From NCBI RefSeq assembly GCF_004793765.1, contig NZ_SRYM01000024.1, positions 1 through 59,230 of the forward strand: a DNA stretch of 59,230 nt, written 5' to 3'. Source of the stretch: Parabacteroides distasonis (GTDB lineage Bacteria > Bacteroidota > Bacteroidia > Bacteroidales > Tannerellaceae). The notes under the pieces are model-generated. The model was not told the DNA's origin. It worked only from the letters and a program-made list of their open reading frames with translations, and did not search any database. Below are positions 1-8,860 of this stretch, piece after piece; positions within the stretch are counted from its first letter, which is position 1; the number at the start of each line of letters is the position of its first letter. Position numbers and translations under genes: made by a program.

Positions 1-19
1 AGCCGCCGTCTTAGGTGAA

Positions 20-50
20 GGAGCCAGTCGAAAGAGTGGCTCCTTTTTTT
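20..50 (+). terminator. Rho-independent terminator at the window edge
   Basis: A 7-bp stem (GGAGCCA at 20-26, TGGCTCC at 37-43) is followed by a run of seven T. It reads on the plus strand, so it should end a gene lying left of the window. The next genes are on the minus strand and converge on it. Confidence 0.8.
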
Positions 51-75
51 GTTATATACACCGGCCGTTTAATCT

Positions 76-758
76 TCAATGATGTCTGCCTCTTATAGCT
101 AGCTTCCATTTACAACAGCCATTTAGATGTAACATGACATGTCTGGTAGGAGGCATTAATAAAATACCGGCTATATCTTTTTTAGCCCAGAAATCAAGCA
201 ACCAAATCGAATCTTCATGATTTGTGGTTCCACCTTCTTCTAATATCCGGCTTATTCTTTGAGCTGGGATTTTGCGGCGTATGTCATCGGGAGATAAGGT
301 TCGGATGATTTCTCTGCTTTTTCGTCCTACTTTATTCCTGTATTCTAAGAGTTCTTGAATACGTAGACTTTTGCTTAGCTGAATAATCTGGTTATCAGAT
401 AAGGCATTTCCTGTGTCTCTGATAGGGGAATTCATTCGGGTTTGCCAGTCTTCATTGAAGATCTGCTTTTCCCCGTTAACTAATATATTCATGGTCAGAT
501 CCTCAATTCTGCTGATATGCCATAATACCCAAGCGATGGTTTCATCTTTCGCTGTAGGTATAATGGCATATTCATCTTCCTTAAATCTCCGACAAGCTCA
601 TCGACCTCGTTTCTCTCATTACCGGACACCACAGAGAGGTGTAATTTCCCATGAATCTCAAGAAAGAGCTCCTTGGTATGCTCTATTAATTCCGGTTTAC
701 GGATAATGCGGTTTAATTCTTTATGTGATTCGCTTAATCCGGCTCCAAAGTATTTCAT
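76..758 (-). pseudogene. DinB-family protein, disrupted by one frameshift
   Basis: Two adjacent minus-strand reading frames (758 to 495 and 492 to 76) are parts of one gene of about 227 codons. The first part starts MKYFGAGLSESHKEL and reads to about position 583. From there the coherent frame is the next one over: it reads DEYAIIPTAKDETIAWVLWH, then continues without a stop into MNILVNGEKQIFNED and on to the end. Adding one A/T pair at about 579-583 would restore a single frame. Conserved DinB features are visible: the WHISRIED helix with its metal-ligand His, and the late PPTRHVMLHLNGC segment with two more His. DinB proteins are four-helix metal-binding proteins, often thiol-dependent transferases or of unknown role. 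The damage could be real or a sequencing error. Confidence 0.75.
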
Positions 759-766
759 ATTGGAGA

Positions 767-1087
767 TTATTGGTAGCGTACGGCTGTCCCGGCGGCGGTA
801 ACCATCAGCATGCTTCCACTTCCTCCTACGGTCTCGTAGTCCAGATCCACGGCGATTACTGCATTTGCGCCCATTCGTGCCGCATGATCGCTCATTTCTT
901 TCAAGGCCGTTTCTTTCGCTTCGCGTAAGACGCTCTCGTAAGAACCTGCACGTCCTCCGACAATATCCCGTATGCCTGCGAAGAAATCTTTGAATACATT
1001 CGCTCCGATGATCGTTTCACCGGATACGATTCCGAAGTACTGGGTAATTTCTTTTCCTTCGATCGTGTTAGTTGTTGTGAGTAACAT
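767..1087 (-). CDS. YbjQ/UPF0145 family putative heavy-metal-binding protein
   Basis: This 106-aa protein matches the YbjQ family over its full length. The visible signature is the central segment with the glycine-rich [12 protein letters not shown] stretch, the helix rich in Glu/Ala, and the [17 protein letters not shown] strand followed by the closing [13 protein letters not shown] strand. Family members form small symmetric pentamers; the proposed metal-binding role is not well established. It lies 8 bp upstream of the broken DinB gene on the same strand, with the GH92 gene behind it and a hairpin between them. A TAnnTTTG element at 1114-1121 could be its own promoter. Confidence 0.85.
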   Translation of the reverse strand: MLLTTTNTIEGKEITQYFGIVSGETIIGANVFKDFFAGIRDIVGGRAGSYESVLREAKETALKEMSDHAARMGANAVIAVDLDYETVGGSGSMLMVTAAGTAVRYQ

Positions 1088-1113
1088 AGCTTTTCAATTT
1101 AATCGTTTGAGGG

Positions 1114-1121
1114 CAAATATA
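1114..1121 (-). promoter_or_regulatory. Candidate -7 box for the ybjQ-like gene
   Basis: The minus strand reads TATATTTG here, 27 bp before the ATG at 1087, fitting the Bacteroidota -7 consensus TAnnTTTG. No clear TTTG -33 box is seen at 19-21 bp, because that position falls in the adjoining hairpin. Confidence 0.35.
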
Positions 1122-1125
1122 AGAT

Positions 1126-1157
1126 AAAGGGCGAACCAGTGTACTGATTCGCCCTTT
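1126..1157. terminator. Hairpin between the GH92 and YbjQ genes
   Basis: A 10-bp perfect stem (AAAGGGCGAA at 1126-1135 with its complement at 1148-1157) has a T-rich flank on both sides. On the minus strand it would end the GH92 transcript, whose stop codon is about 25 bp away. The T tract is stronger on the plus strand. Confidence 0.55.
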
Positions 1158-1181
1158 GTTTTTATGTTTCTTTATATGAAT

Positions 1182-3440
1182 TTATTTTACCGGTTGATCG
1201 GTCATGATAAACTCAAGCTTACCTCCATTTATGATATCGGAGTGGCTGATGAAAGGAGTTTCTAGGACTTTACCGTTTAGCTTGACTTCTTTAACGTATT
1301 TATTAGCGGGACTATTGTTGGTCGCCACGATCTCGAAAATACCGCCTTTTACATACATAGAAGCCTTATTTACCATCGGACGGCCCAATGTGTAAACCGG
1401 AATACCCGGACTTACCTGATAGAAACCTAGGGCGCTCATGACATACCAGGCAGACATCTGTCCGCAATCCTCATTACCGATGATACCATCCGGTTCATTC
1501 GTGTAGAAATTCTGCATGATATAATCTAAATACCCTTGGCCTTTCCATGGAGAATCTGTCCAGTTATAAAGATAGGCCATATGGTGGCTCGGCTCGTTTC
1601 CATGAGCGTATTGGCCGATCAATCCGGTAATATCTCCGGAGGCTTCCGCTCCGTCAATCTGCGAAGAGGTGGTGAATAGGGTGTCCAAACGTGTTTCCAG
1701 CTCTTTCTTGCCACCGATAGCAGTGATGAAGTTATCCATATCATGTGGTGCGAAGAAACTCCATTGGAAGGCATTTCCTTCGGTATAGTCGCTCTTCATA
1801 TGTGAAGAATAGCGGGGATTGAATGGGATGCGGAAAGAACCGTCGCCCATTACCGGACGCATCATCTTCGTCTCGGGATCTAAATAGCGTTTGTAGTATT
1901 CAGCTTTCTTGGCATACTCATTCGCCAATTCCATGTTGCCTGCCTTCTTGGCGATTTGGGAGATACACCAATCCTCGTATGCCATCTCCAATCCCCACGA
2001 TACGGATTCGGGAACAGAGTCGGCGGGGACGAAACCATATTTCTCCTTATAGTAAGGGTGCATCGTGATTAGATCCAGCTCACGGGTTCCTTTGAACTTC
2101 TCGGCAAGATCCTCACGGTAAACGGAAGAACGTGCGCCGGCTTCCGCCCACGTGCTCATATCACCTTCCGCTAAATCTTTCGCTACAAGGTCGGCGAGGA
2201 CCGAGACGGCCGGGTATCCTACCATACAACCTGTATAACTAGAGGCTAAAGGCCATTTGGGTAATATTCCACCTTCTTTATAACCTTGCACGAGTACCTT
2301 GCCCCAATCTGTCGCTAAGTCCGGATTAATGATCGTCATTAACGGATGAAGCGCACGGAACGTATCCCATAAGGAGAATACGGAATAATTTACGTAACCC
2401 GGTTCGGCGGTATGTACTTTCTTGTCCATGCCCAGATAACGTCCGTCCACGTCTTGATAAGCGAAGGGGGCGATCATGGTATGGTAGAGTGCCGTATAGA
2501 AATTGACCATGACTTTCGGATCCGCCTCGATCTGGATCAAGTTTAACGCCTCGTTCCAAATATGCGTTGATTCCTCACGGGTCTTATCGAAATCCCATCC
2601 GGGCAATTCTGCCTCGAGATTCTTCTCGGCACCTTCCGGATCGATTACGGACAAGGCTACTTTTACGTAAAGCGGTTGTGCCTTTTCCGCAAATTTGTAA
2701 TGGAACTTCAAATCTTCTGCCGTATTCAAGCGCAAGAACAAGGAGTCTTTACGTAATTTCCCGTCCATGTATTGGTATACGGTCTCGATCGGTTCCGAGA
2801 AAGTAATCCGATATGACATGGAATGGAAATGTGCCCAACCTTGTGTCTTCACGGTTCCTTCCACGGTGGAGTCATTTACGAGTAAATATTGGTTACCGAC
2901 CAACTTATGTCCCCAGTTCGGTTGAAGGATATGCCCTAAGTCAAGCAGGACACGACGTTCTTTGGGATTGTCGTATGTATATTTATGGAAACCTACACGA
3001 TCCGTAGAAGTCAATTCCACGTTGATACCAAAGTTATCTAAGCGTACGGCATAATACCCCGGTGTCGCTTTCTCGGTCTCTTTCTTGAAGGTAGCTACCG
3101 GTTTGATGGAATCTCCACCAGAGAAAGGCAATAAAGCTACGTCACCCAGATCGCCGATACCCGTACCGGAAAGATGCGTGTGGCTGAATCCATAGATATG
3201 GTCGTCGTCATAATGGTAGCCGCTGCTCGCGTCCCATCCCAAGATATGGGTATCCGGGCTTAGTTGTATCATCGCGTACGGACGGGTAGCTCCGGGGAAT
3301 GTGTGTCCATGGAATCCGGTTCCGATGAATGGGTCTACATACCTCACCTCGTCTTGTAGTTGCGGCGACTCCGGCGCTTGCTTGCATCCTACCAGCAGGC
3401 AGGCAAGAGCGGCCTGAAAAAATAAGATCGTTCTTTTCAC
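1182..3440 (-). CDS. GH92 family exo-alpha-mannosidase, lipoprotein
   Basis: The 752-aa protein is a GH92 glycoside hydrolase, a family of calcium-dependent exo-alpha-mannosidases trimming mannose from N-glycans or yeast mannan. The N-terminal all-beta domain begins YVDPFIGTGFHGHTFPGA after a lipoprotein signal ending LACLLVGC, so it is probably anchored in a membrane and faces the periplasm or cell surface. The catalytic (alpha/alpha)6 domain carries YTEGNAFQW near residue 554 (general acid Glu) and GNEDCGQMSAWYV near residue 655-660 (general base Asp). I chose the GTG at 3440 because it gives a clean signal peptide; a TTG at 3479 is in frame but sits almost on the predicted transcription start. 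No SusC/SusD pair is adjacent, so it is not part of an obvious polysaccharide utilization locus here. Confidence 0.92.
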   Translation of the reverse strand: MKRTILFFQAALACLLVGCKQAPESPQLQDEVRYVDPFIGTGFHGHTFPGATRPYAMIQLSPDTHILGWDASSGYHYDDDHIYGFSHTHLSGTGIGDLGDVALLPFSGGDSIKPVATFKKETEKATPGYYAVRLDNFGINVELTSTDRVGFHKYTYDNPKERRVLLDLGHILQPNWGHKLVGNQYLLVNDSTVEGTVKTQGWAHFHSMSYRITFSEPIETVYQYMDGKLRKDSLFLRLNTAEDLKFHYKFAEKAQPLYVKVALSVIDPEGAEKNLEAELPGWDFDKTREESTHIWNEALNLIQIEADPKVMVNFYTALYHTMIAPFAYQDVDGRYLGMDKKVHTAEPGYVNYSVFSLWDTFRALHPLMTIINPDLATDWGKVLVQGYKEGGILPKWPLASSYTGCMVGYPAVSVLADLVAKDLAEGDMSTWAEAGARSSVYREDLAEKFKGTRELDLITMHPYYKEKYGFVPADSVPESVSWGLEMAYEDWCISQIAKKAGNMELANEYAKKAEYYKRYLDPETKMMRPVMGDGSFRIPFNPRYSSHMKSDYTEGNAFQWSFFAPHDMDNFITAIGGKKELETRLDTLFTTSSQIDGAEASGDITGLIGQYAHGNEPSHHMAYLYNWTDSPWKGQGYLDYIMQNFYTNEPDGIIGNEDCGQMSAWYVMSALGFYQVSPGIPVYTLGRPMVNKASMYVKGGIFEIVATNNSPANKYVKEVKLNGKVLETPFISHSDIINGGKLEFIMTDQPVK

Positions 3441-3489
3441 TGTTATTATTGATTTAGTTTGTAATAAGCGAATTATCAATCATCTGTCA

Positions 3490-3521
3490 CAAAGATAATG
3501 GCTTTGGGGGAATATTGGAAA
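3490..3521 (-). promoter_or_regulatory. Promoter of the GH92 gene
   Basis: The minus strand shows TTTC (3521-3518), a 20-bp spacer and TATCTTTG (3497-3490), close to the Bacteroidota consensus. Transcription would start near 3483, leaving about 40 nt of leader before the GTG at 3440. Confidence 0.5.
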
Positions 3522-3579
3522 TTTCCTTTTAAAATCTGCAACCTTTTTCGGGGTTGGCTCGTCTTATAGATAAAAAAGT

Positions 3580-3837
3580 ATGGGAACAAACGAATTTACA
3601 ACAAAGATATTGCCGCTGAAGAATAACCTTTTCCGGGTTGTTTTCCGGATTACCGGAGACGTGGAGCAGTCTGAGCAGATCGTTCAGGAAGCCCTGCTTA
3701 AGGTTTGGGAAGACCGGGATAGCTGGATTGTCATTGAGAGCTTACCTTCCTATTGCATGATGGTAGCACGTAATCTGGCATTGAGGGAAACGTATTCCGG
3801 AGATAAGGAAAGGATGGAGCGGTATGCGGTAAGGTAA
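3580..3837 (+). pseudogene. RNA polymerase ECF sigma factor, truncated after region 2
   Basis: The 85-aa product starts MGTNEFTTKILPLKNNLFRV and shows the sigma region-2 pattern (ITGDVEQSEQIVQEALLKVWEDR, then YCMMVARNLALRE). Sigma factors of this Bacteroidota family are usually about 160-190 aa and end with the promoter-reading region 4. Here the frame stops soon after region 2 and the next open frame starts only 18 bp later, so region 4 is absent from all frames. A deletion is the simplest reading. The remaining protein could bind core polymerase but would not be expected to recognize a -35 element. Confidence 0.7.
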
Positions 3838-3855
3838 TCTGTTTATGGAGCGTGT

Positions 3856-4146
3856 ATGGACTATCAACGAATAAATAAGTTGCTGGATAAATATTGGGAA
3901 TGTGCCACATCCGTGGAGGAAGAGCGGGAATTACGCCAGTTTTTCTCCTCAGCGGTGGTACCTCCCGACTTATTACCTTATAAGGCTTGGTTCGTATCTC
4001 ATGAGGCCGAGGCATTACCCCCTTTGGGGAAAGAATTTGATGCTCGTATATTAGAACATATCTCGGAAGATCGAAAATTAATCACTACATTTGGAACGTT
4101 ATTTAAATCTATTACTCATTTAATACATAAGACTATGGGAACGAAC
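3856..4146 (+). pseudogene. Remnant of the sigma-linked (anti-sigma-like) gene, fused in frame to the next gene
   Basis: The frame begins MDYQRINKLLDKYWECATSV and continues with an acidic segment EEERELRQFFSS and PPDLLPYKAWF. This N-terminal pattern is typical of small genes that follow ECF sigma genes in Bacteroidota and usually continue into a membrane segment. Here the similarity ends near residue 74 and the frame runs with no stop into the signal peptide of the following small exported protein. With the truncated sigma gene just upstream, this looks like the product of deletions in a former sigma/anti-sigma operon. Confidence 0.5.
4086..4093 (+). promoter_or_regulatory. Candidate -7 box for the small exported protein
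   Basis: TACATTTG fits TAnnTTTG and would start transcription near 4100, about 47 nt before the ATG at 4147. No clear -33 box is present. It supports separate expression of the downstream gene. Confidence 0.3.
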
Positions 4147-4518
4147 ATGAAGAAAGCCTTTACCACCCTTTTATGCCTTTTGTTTTGTATCACGATCTCG
4201 GCACAGGATAAAGCCGCAGATCTCAGTAAGCTCGTAGGCGATTGGTCCTTCTCTGCCCCCGACGCTCCGTATGGATATCAAGATGGCAGTTTTCAGATAA
4301 AGCAAGAGAACGGTAAGTTGACCGCTAAAGTGAATATACAAGGTAATACATTGGAGATAAATGATGTCAAGGCGAAAGGAGATACCTATACCAGTTCTTT
4401 TTATGTGGATGGAACGCCTGTAGACTTAACTATGACCCAGAGAGGGAATAAGTTAGAGGGAATGGCCGACGCCGGAGGTATGCGGATTCCCGTGAAATTC
4501 AAGAAAACGAAGAAGTAG
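4147..4518 (+). CDS. Small exported protein of unknown function
   Basis: The 123-aa protein starts MKKAFTTLLCLLFCITISAQ, a typical signal peptide cleaved near Ala-Gln. The mature part is about 100 aa and predicted mostly beta: LVGDWSFSAPDAPYGYQDGS, then alternating strands ending GMRIPVKFKKTKK. The LVGDW opening resembles lipocalin-like small periplasmic proteins, but I do not assign a family. The start is taken at the signal peptide even though the frame is open upstream to 3856; an ATG at 4135 is also possible. It is followed by the lysO1 pair with its own strong promoter. Confidence 0.6.
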   Translation: MKKAFTTLLCLLFCITISAQDKAADLSKLVGDWSFSAPDAPYGYQDGSFQIKQENGKLTAKVNIQGNTLEINDVKAKGDTYTSSFYVDGTPVDLTMTQRGNKLEGMADAGGMRIPVKFKKTKK

Positions 4519-4522
4519 CCGC

Positions 4523-4553
4523 TTTGTGGTGCTCTGAGTTTCTGTTAACTTTG
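4523..4553 (+). promoter_or_regulatory. Promoter of the first lysO pair
   Basis: TTTG (4523-4526), a 19-bp spacer and TAACTTTG (4546-4553) match the Bacteroidota consensus exactly. The start site would be near 4560, leaving a leader of only about 13 nt before the ATG at 4573. Confidence 0.75.
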
Positions 4554-4572
4554 CGGCAAAAACTACAAAAGG

Positions 4573-4851
4573 ATGTTTACAGTAATCGGAATCATGTTCT
4601 GCGGCATTGCCCTCGGATATCTCTTTCGTAAAGTAGAATGGCTGCAAAAGATCGGTAAGCCTATTTCTTATACGATTCTGCTTCTTCTGTTCCTGCTGGG
4701 AATTTCGGTAGGGGCCAATGAGTCTATCGTGAATAATCTTACGACGTTGGGCGGGCAAGCCTTGTTGATCGCCTCGGCCGGTACGTTGGGAAGTGTCTTG
4801 GCGGCGTGGGGAGTTTATCATTTCTTTTTTAAGGAAAGGAGCCGGGGATGA
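4573..4851 (+). CDS. LysO-type lysine exporter, N-terminal half (copy 1)
   Basis: The 92-aa membrane protein has three predicted hydrophobic segments and the motif LLFLLGISVGANESIV. It corresponds to the N-terminal part of LysO (YbjE of E. coli, about 300 aa), an exporter of lysine and toxic lysine analogues. In this organism the transporter is split: this gene ends in an ATGA overlap with the C-terminal half. The same split is found in copy 2 at 13.2-14.1 kb, so it is a normal gene structure and not damage. A strong promoter lies directly upstream. Confidence 0.8.
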   Translation: MFTVIGIMFCGIALGYLFRKVEWLQKIGKPISYTILLLLFLLGISVGANESIVNNLTTLGGQALLIASAGTLGSVLAAWGVYHFFFKERSRG

Positions 4852-5474
4852 AAGGGAGTTTGATCGTCGTGGGCTTCTTTGCCTTGGGATGCTTGTTGGG
4901 ATGGAGCGGCTATCTGCCCGGGATTATTATTGAGAATGATATAACGGTTTATGTACTTTACCTCTTGATGTTTCAAGTAGGGATTAGCATTGGAAGTGAT
5001 AAGAAACTGAAAGAGATTTTGTCGAGTATACGGCCTAAATTGCTGCTGGTGCCGTTGGCTACGATTGTCGGGACGTTGACATTCTCCGCTTTGATTAGCC
5101 TTGCGCTTACGAAATGGAGCGTATTCGATTGTTTGGCGGTCGGAAGCGGTTTCGCTTATTATTCATTATCATCCATCTTGATAACAGAGCTAAAAGAACC
5201 TACGTTGGGGGCGCAATTGGCGGCGGAGTTAGGAACGATCGCCTTGATCGCTAATATTATCCGTGAGATATTCACTTTGCTGGGCGCTCCGTTGTTCGTT
5301 AGATATTTCGGAAGGCTATCTCCGATCTGTGCGGGAGGAGCCACTACGATGGATACGACATTACCGATCATCACTCGTTATTGCGGAAAGGATTTGGTCT
5401 TTGTCTCCATTTTTCATGGGATCTTGGTTGACTTCACGGTTCCGTTTTTCGTATCTTTCTTCTGTTCGATGTAA
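4848..5474 (+). CDS. LysO-type lysine exporter, C-terminal half (copy 1)
   Basis: This 208-aa integral membrane protein matches the larger part of LysO: FQVGISIGSDKKLKEI, the VGSGFAYYSLSSILI motif in a central membrane segment, and a late HGILVDFTVPFFVSFF helix. It overlaps the N-terminal half by 4 bp (ATGA), implying translational coupling and a two-subunit exporter in the inner membrane. A strong hairpin directly follows the stop. The gene converges on the tricorn-type peptidase at 5543-8734. Confidence 0.85.
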   Translation: MKGSLIVVGFFALGCLLGWSGYLPGIIIENDITVYVLYLLMFQVGISIGSDKKLKEILSSIRPKLLLVPLATIVGTLTFSALISLALTKWSVFDCLAVGSGFAYYSLSSILITELKEPTLGAQLAAELGTIALIANIIREIFTLLGAPLFVRYFGRLSPICAGGATTMDTTLPIITRYCGKDLVFVSIFHGILVDFTVPFFVSFFCSM

Positions 5475-5509
5475 AAAACAGCCTTGCGAGGGTTTGCAAG
5501 GCTGTTTTC
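5475..5509. terminator. Bidirectional terminator between lysO1 and the first tricorn gene
   Basis: The 13-bp-plus stem AAAACAGCCTTGC / GCAAGGCTGTTTT with an 8-nt loop begins immediately after the lysO1 TAA. A and T tracts flank it, so it can serve both converging genes. Confidence 0.85.
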
Positions 5510-5542
5510 AAGGGTACGAGGCCGTTTGCGAAGATTTATAGG

Positions 5543-8500
5543 CTATCGTATGCTTTGCAGCATCACTTCTACCGCTTTTCTTAATTGCGCGTCCTCACCG
5601 CTTAACTGCGCCTCGGGTGTATTGTACACCTCGACATCCGGTTGCAGTTGTTGGTTTTCCAGATAATTGCCTTGCATATCTTTCACGCCTACTTGCGGGA
5701 TACCGAATACCAAGGTCGGATCGATTTGTGTTTCCCACCATACGGCTGTCATGGTTCCCGGAACCGGGGCACCGATCAGCTTGCCGATACCTAAGGTCTT
5801 GTAAACCCAAGGGAAGCCATGAGCGTTCGAGTAATTATCCTCGCACATCAAGACACAGGACGGTTTGGTCCACTTATTGTAAGGATCGCTACCGATGTAT
5901 TGCCCGCGAGGCTCGAAGCGCTGATACTCCTTGCCGCTTAATAAGGTTGCCAGATCATCATGCAACCAGCCACCTCCGTTATGGCGGGTATCCACGATCA
6001 CGGCTTTCTTATTCCGGCAACGGCCTAATAAGGCGGAATAAACCTCACGGAAACTTTCGCTATTCATACCTCTCACATGTACGTACCCGATTTGCCCGTT
6101 CGATAATTTATCGACGGTTTCTTGGCAATTCTCGATCCATCTTTTGTAGAGAAGGTTTGATTGCTCCCCGTTACTGATCGCTTTTACCTGTTCCTCGAAA
6201 CGTTGTTTGCTGATAGGATCATAGACAGAAAGCATTACTTTCTTACCGACTTTACCGCTTAGCAGCGGATAATAATCGGCGTCTTTCTTTATCGGTGTTC
6301 CGTCTATTTTCTCGATGATACAGCCTTTCTTTATCTGGCTGTCGGCCAATGTCAGCGGGCCCTTGGCTATGATTTCCTCGATCTTCAATCCGTCTCCCGT
6401 GTATGCGTTATCGAAGAAAGCACCTAGGCTGGCGGTTTCCGGCCCGGTTAGTCCCGGATTATAGCGAGCGCCCGTATGGGAGCCGTTCAACTCGCCCAAT
6501 AGCTCGGAAAGCATCTCTTGGAAGTCAAAATTATTGTTGATATGCGGAAGGAAACGGGCGTAAGCGGTCTCATACCCTTTCCAATCCATGCTTCGGAGTG
6601 TCGGATCATAGAACTTATCCAAGACTTGACGCCAAGCGTGATGGAAGATATAAGCACGCTCCTCTGCTGGGCGATAAGCGAACTCGGCCTTGAAAGCGAT
6701 CGGCTTTTCCTTGCTATCCTTCAACTCTATCTTTTTCAGTTTACCGCCGGCGGTAAGATAGAGGTTCTCTACTTTCTTATCGGCGAATAAAGTGCCTCGA
6801 CCGACATTCTTGAGCAGTAATTTAGTGGACTTTTCCTTCAAGTCGTGTTCCCATAAATCAAAGCCTTTCTCGAAAGCGGCGCAATAATATAGTTTATCTC
6901 CTTTCGGGGCGAGTACGGCGTCTCCCAACGAGGATGAATGAGCGGTCAGGCGAATAATCCGGTCCTTGCGGTTCTCCAAATCAAACTTCAAGGGGGCTAC
7001 AGGCTTATCCTTATCCTCGTCCTTATCTTTGTTCTCATCCGTTTCTACCAAGGCCAGTTCTTCTTTACTGAGGCGGAATTTATCGTAAGCCTCACCGTCG
7101 AAGAACATGATGTACACGTCCCGTTCGGCTCCCCAGCTACCGTGGCTGCGGAAACCGGCACGGTCGGAAGACCAGATCATGGCCTTGCCGTCTAATACCC
7201 ATTTTGCGTCGCCATCCGAATAACCGCTTTCCGTCAGGTTCGTTACCTCGCCGCTACCGTCCGCTTTCACGAGGGCGATATCCGTATTGTTCCATCCTCC
7301 GACGGAGATGTAATCTACCAAGAACCATTTGCTGTCTGGCGACCATTGGAAATGCTGGTCTCCATCGCTATACGAGTAGAGATATTTCCCGTCTAATACA
7401 GTACGGACCTGCTTGGTCTTTCGGTTGATAACACGTAAGGTGGTGCGGTTCTCAAGGAAAGCCACCTCGTTACCATCCGGAGAGTATAAGGGTTGGAACG
7501 AGGTTTGTCCGGATACGACAAGAGGCTCCTCTTTCAATTCCGGGGCGTACGTGAATTGCTTATCTTCGTCACGTGTAAGTTTACTTTCGTAGATTCCCCA
7601 TGTTCCTTCCCGTTCGGCGGAATATACCAATGAACGTCCGTCGGGGCTGAAATCTATATTGCGCTCTTGTTGCGGCGTGTTCGTGATTTGACGGGTCGTC
7701 TCGTATTCAATAGAAGTTACGTAGACATCGCCACGAGTAATAAACGCTACCTCTTTCCCATTCGGGGAAACGGCGATATCCGTAGCTCCAGCGGTCAAGA
7801 GACGCTGGATCACGTCGTTTTCGATCTTATCGGCGACGATCTGGATATTCACCTTGGCAGGTTTCTGTCCCTCCTTAACGGTATAGATCTCGCCGTCGTA
7901 GCTATAGCATAGAGTCCCGGAATTATCGGAGGTAAGGAAACGCACGGGGTGGGTGGTATGCGTCGTGATTTGTTTCTCGCTGTTACCTGCCAAATCCTTC
8001 TTGAAGATGTTAAAGCTTCCTTTCTCCTCGCTGAGGTAATAGAAGGACGTTCCGTCCGCGGCCCATACAGGATTGCGATCCTCACCGCCAAAAGTGGTTA
8101 CTTTCCGGAAAGAGCGGTCTTTGCCAAGCGTACATAACCATATATCACGGGTGATAGAAGACTGATGATGCTTGCGCCAAGGGTCCTCGTAACCTTTATA
8201 GTCATTGTATAATAACTTACTGCCATCCTTGCTGAGGGCTATATTCTCCATGTATAACGAAGAATACAAATCCGGCCTTCCTCCATCCGTGCTTATCTCA
8301 TAGACTTGCATAAAGCGGGTGCCGGGGAATTGGATATCCTTAGCGTCTTGCAGTATGTTGGCCAGATACAAGATGTGTCCGTTATCTTTAAAGGTCGTGG
8401 GATATTCGTTCGTGGAGTGGGTGGTGAGCCGCCTGGGTTCCCCTCCCTCCTTATTCATGAGGAATACATCGAAGTTACCGTTACGGTTGGAGGCAAAGGC

Positions 8501-8734
8501 TATTTTCTGTCCGTCGGGCGACCAGACCGGACGGGTGTCATGCGCCGGATGTGTTGTCAACTGCCGGGCTTTCCCTCCGGAAGAAGGAACCGTGTAGATA
8601 TCCCCTTGGTAAGAAAATGCGATCGTCTGCCCATCCGGGGAGATCGCGCAGTAACGCATCCATAACGGACTGTCGTCTGCTTGCGCCGCCGCCGATAAAA
8701 ATAACGCCAGCGCAGGAATCATCAAGTTTTTCAT
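5543..8734 (-). CDS. Tricorn-type S41 peptidase (copy 1), exported
   Basis: The 1063-aa protein has a signal peptide (MKNLMIPALALFLSAAAQA), then WD40-like/TolB-type propeller repeats with many SPDG motifs (residues about 30-600), a PDZ-like segment near GCIIEKIDGTPIKK, and an S41 core. Catalytic signatures are GELNGSHTG (Ser-His) and CEDNYSNAHGFPWVY (nucleophile Ser). Tricorn proteases degrade peptides into small oligopeptides; this one should act in the periplasm. The ATG at 8734 is preferred to the longer frame from 8812, because it starts the signal peptide and lies downstream of a good promoter. A second paralog is at 15385-18618. Confidence 0.93.
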   Translation of the reverse strand: MKNLMIPALALFLSAAAQADDSPLWMRYCAISPDGQTIAFSYQGDIYTVPSSGGKARQLTTHPAHDTRPVWSPDGQKIAFASNRNGNFDVFLMNKEGGEPRRLTTHSTNEYPTTFKDNGHILYLANILQDAKDIQFPGTRFMQVYEISTDGGRPDLYSSLYMENIALSKDGSKLLYNDYKGYEDPWRKHHQSSITRDIWLCTLGKDRSFRKVTTFGGEDRNPVWAADGTSFYYLSEEKGSFNIFKKDLAGNSEKQITTHTTHPVRFLTSDNSGTLCYSYDGEIYTVKEGQKPAKVNIQIVADKIENDVIQRLLTAGATDIAVSPNGKEVAFITRGDVYVTSIEYETTRQITNTPQQERNIDFSPDGRSLVYSAEREGTWGIYESKLTRDEDKQFTYAPELKEEPLVVSGQTSFQPLYSPDGNEVAFLENRTTLRVINRKTKQVRTVLDGKYLYSYSDGDQHFQWSPDSKWFLVDYISVGGWNNTDIALVKADGSGEVTNLTESGYSDGDAKWVLDGKAMIWSSDRAGFRSHGSWGAERDVYIMFFDGEAYDKFRLSKEELALVETDENKDKDEDKDKPVAPLKFDLENRKDRIIRLTAHSSSLGDAVLAPKGDKLYYCAAFEKGFDLWEHDLKEKSTKLLLKNVGRGTLFADKKVENLYLTAGGKLKKIELKDSKEKPIAFKAEFAYRPAEERAYIFHHAWRQVLDKFYDPTLRSMDWKGYETAYARFLPHINNNFDFQEMLSELLGELNGSHTGARYNPGLTGPETASLGAFFDNAYTGDGLKIEEIIAKGPLTLADSQIKKGCIIEKIDGTPIKKDADYYPLLSGKVGKKVMLSVYDPISKQRFEEQVKAISNGEQSNLLYKRWIENCQETVDKLSNGQIGYVHVRGMNSESFREVYSALLGRCRNKKAVIVDTRHNGGGWLHDDLATLLSGKEYQRFEPRGQYIGSDPYNKWTKPSCVLMCEDNYSNAHGFPWVYKTLGIGKLIGAPVPGTMTAVWWETQIDPTLVFGIPQVGVKDMQGNYLENQQLQPDVEVYNTPEAQLSGEDAQLRKAVEVMLQSIR

Positions 8735-8756
8735 GTGTACTCTAATTTTAGATTTA

Positions 8757-8787
8757 CAAATGTAATCAGACTCGTGGATATATGAAA
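8757..8787 (-). promoter_or_regulatory. Promoter of the first tricorn gene
   Basis: The minus strand has TTTC (8787-8784), a 19-bp spacer and TACATTTG (8764-8757). The start site would be near 8750, about 16 nt before the ATG at 8734. This makes the second minus-strand promoter near 9250 unnecessary for this gene. Confidence 0.65.
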
Positions 8788-8860
8788 GTAATGTAGTCGT
8801 TTTACTATACATAGAAAATACGATTAGTATTATATAGTATAGTCAAGCTTCACATGTTCT

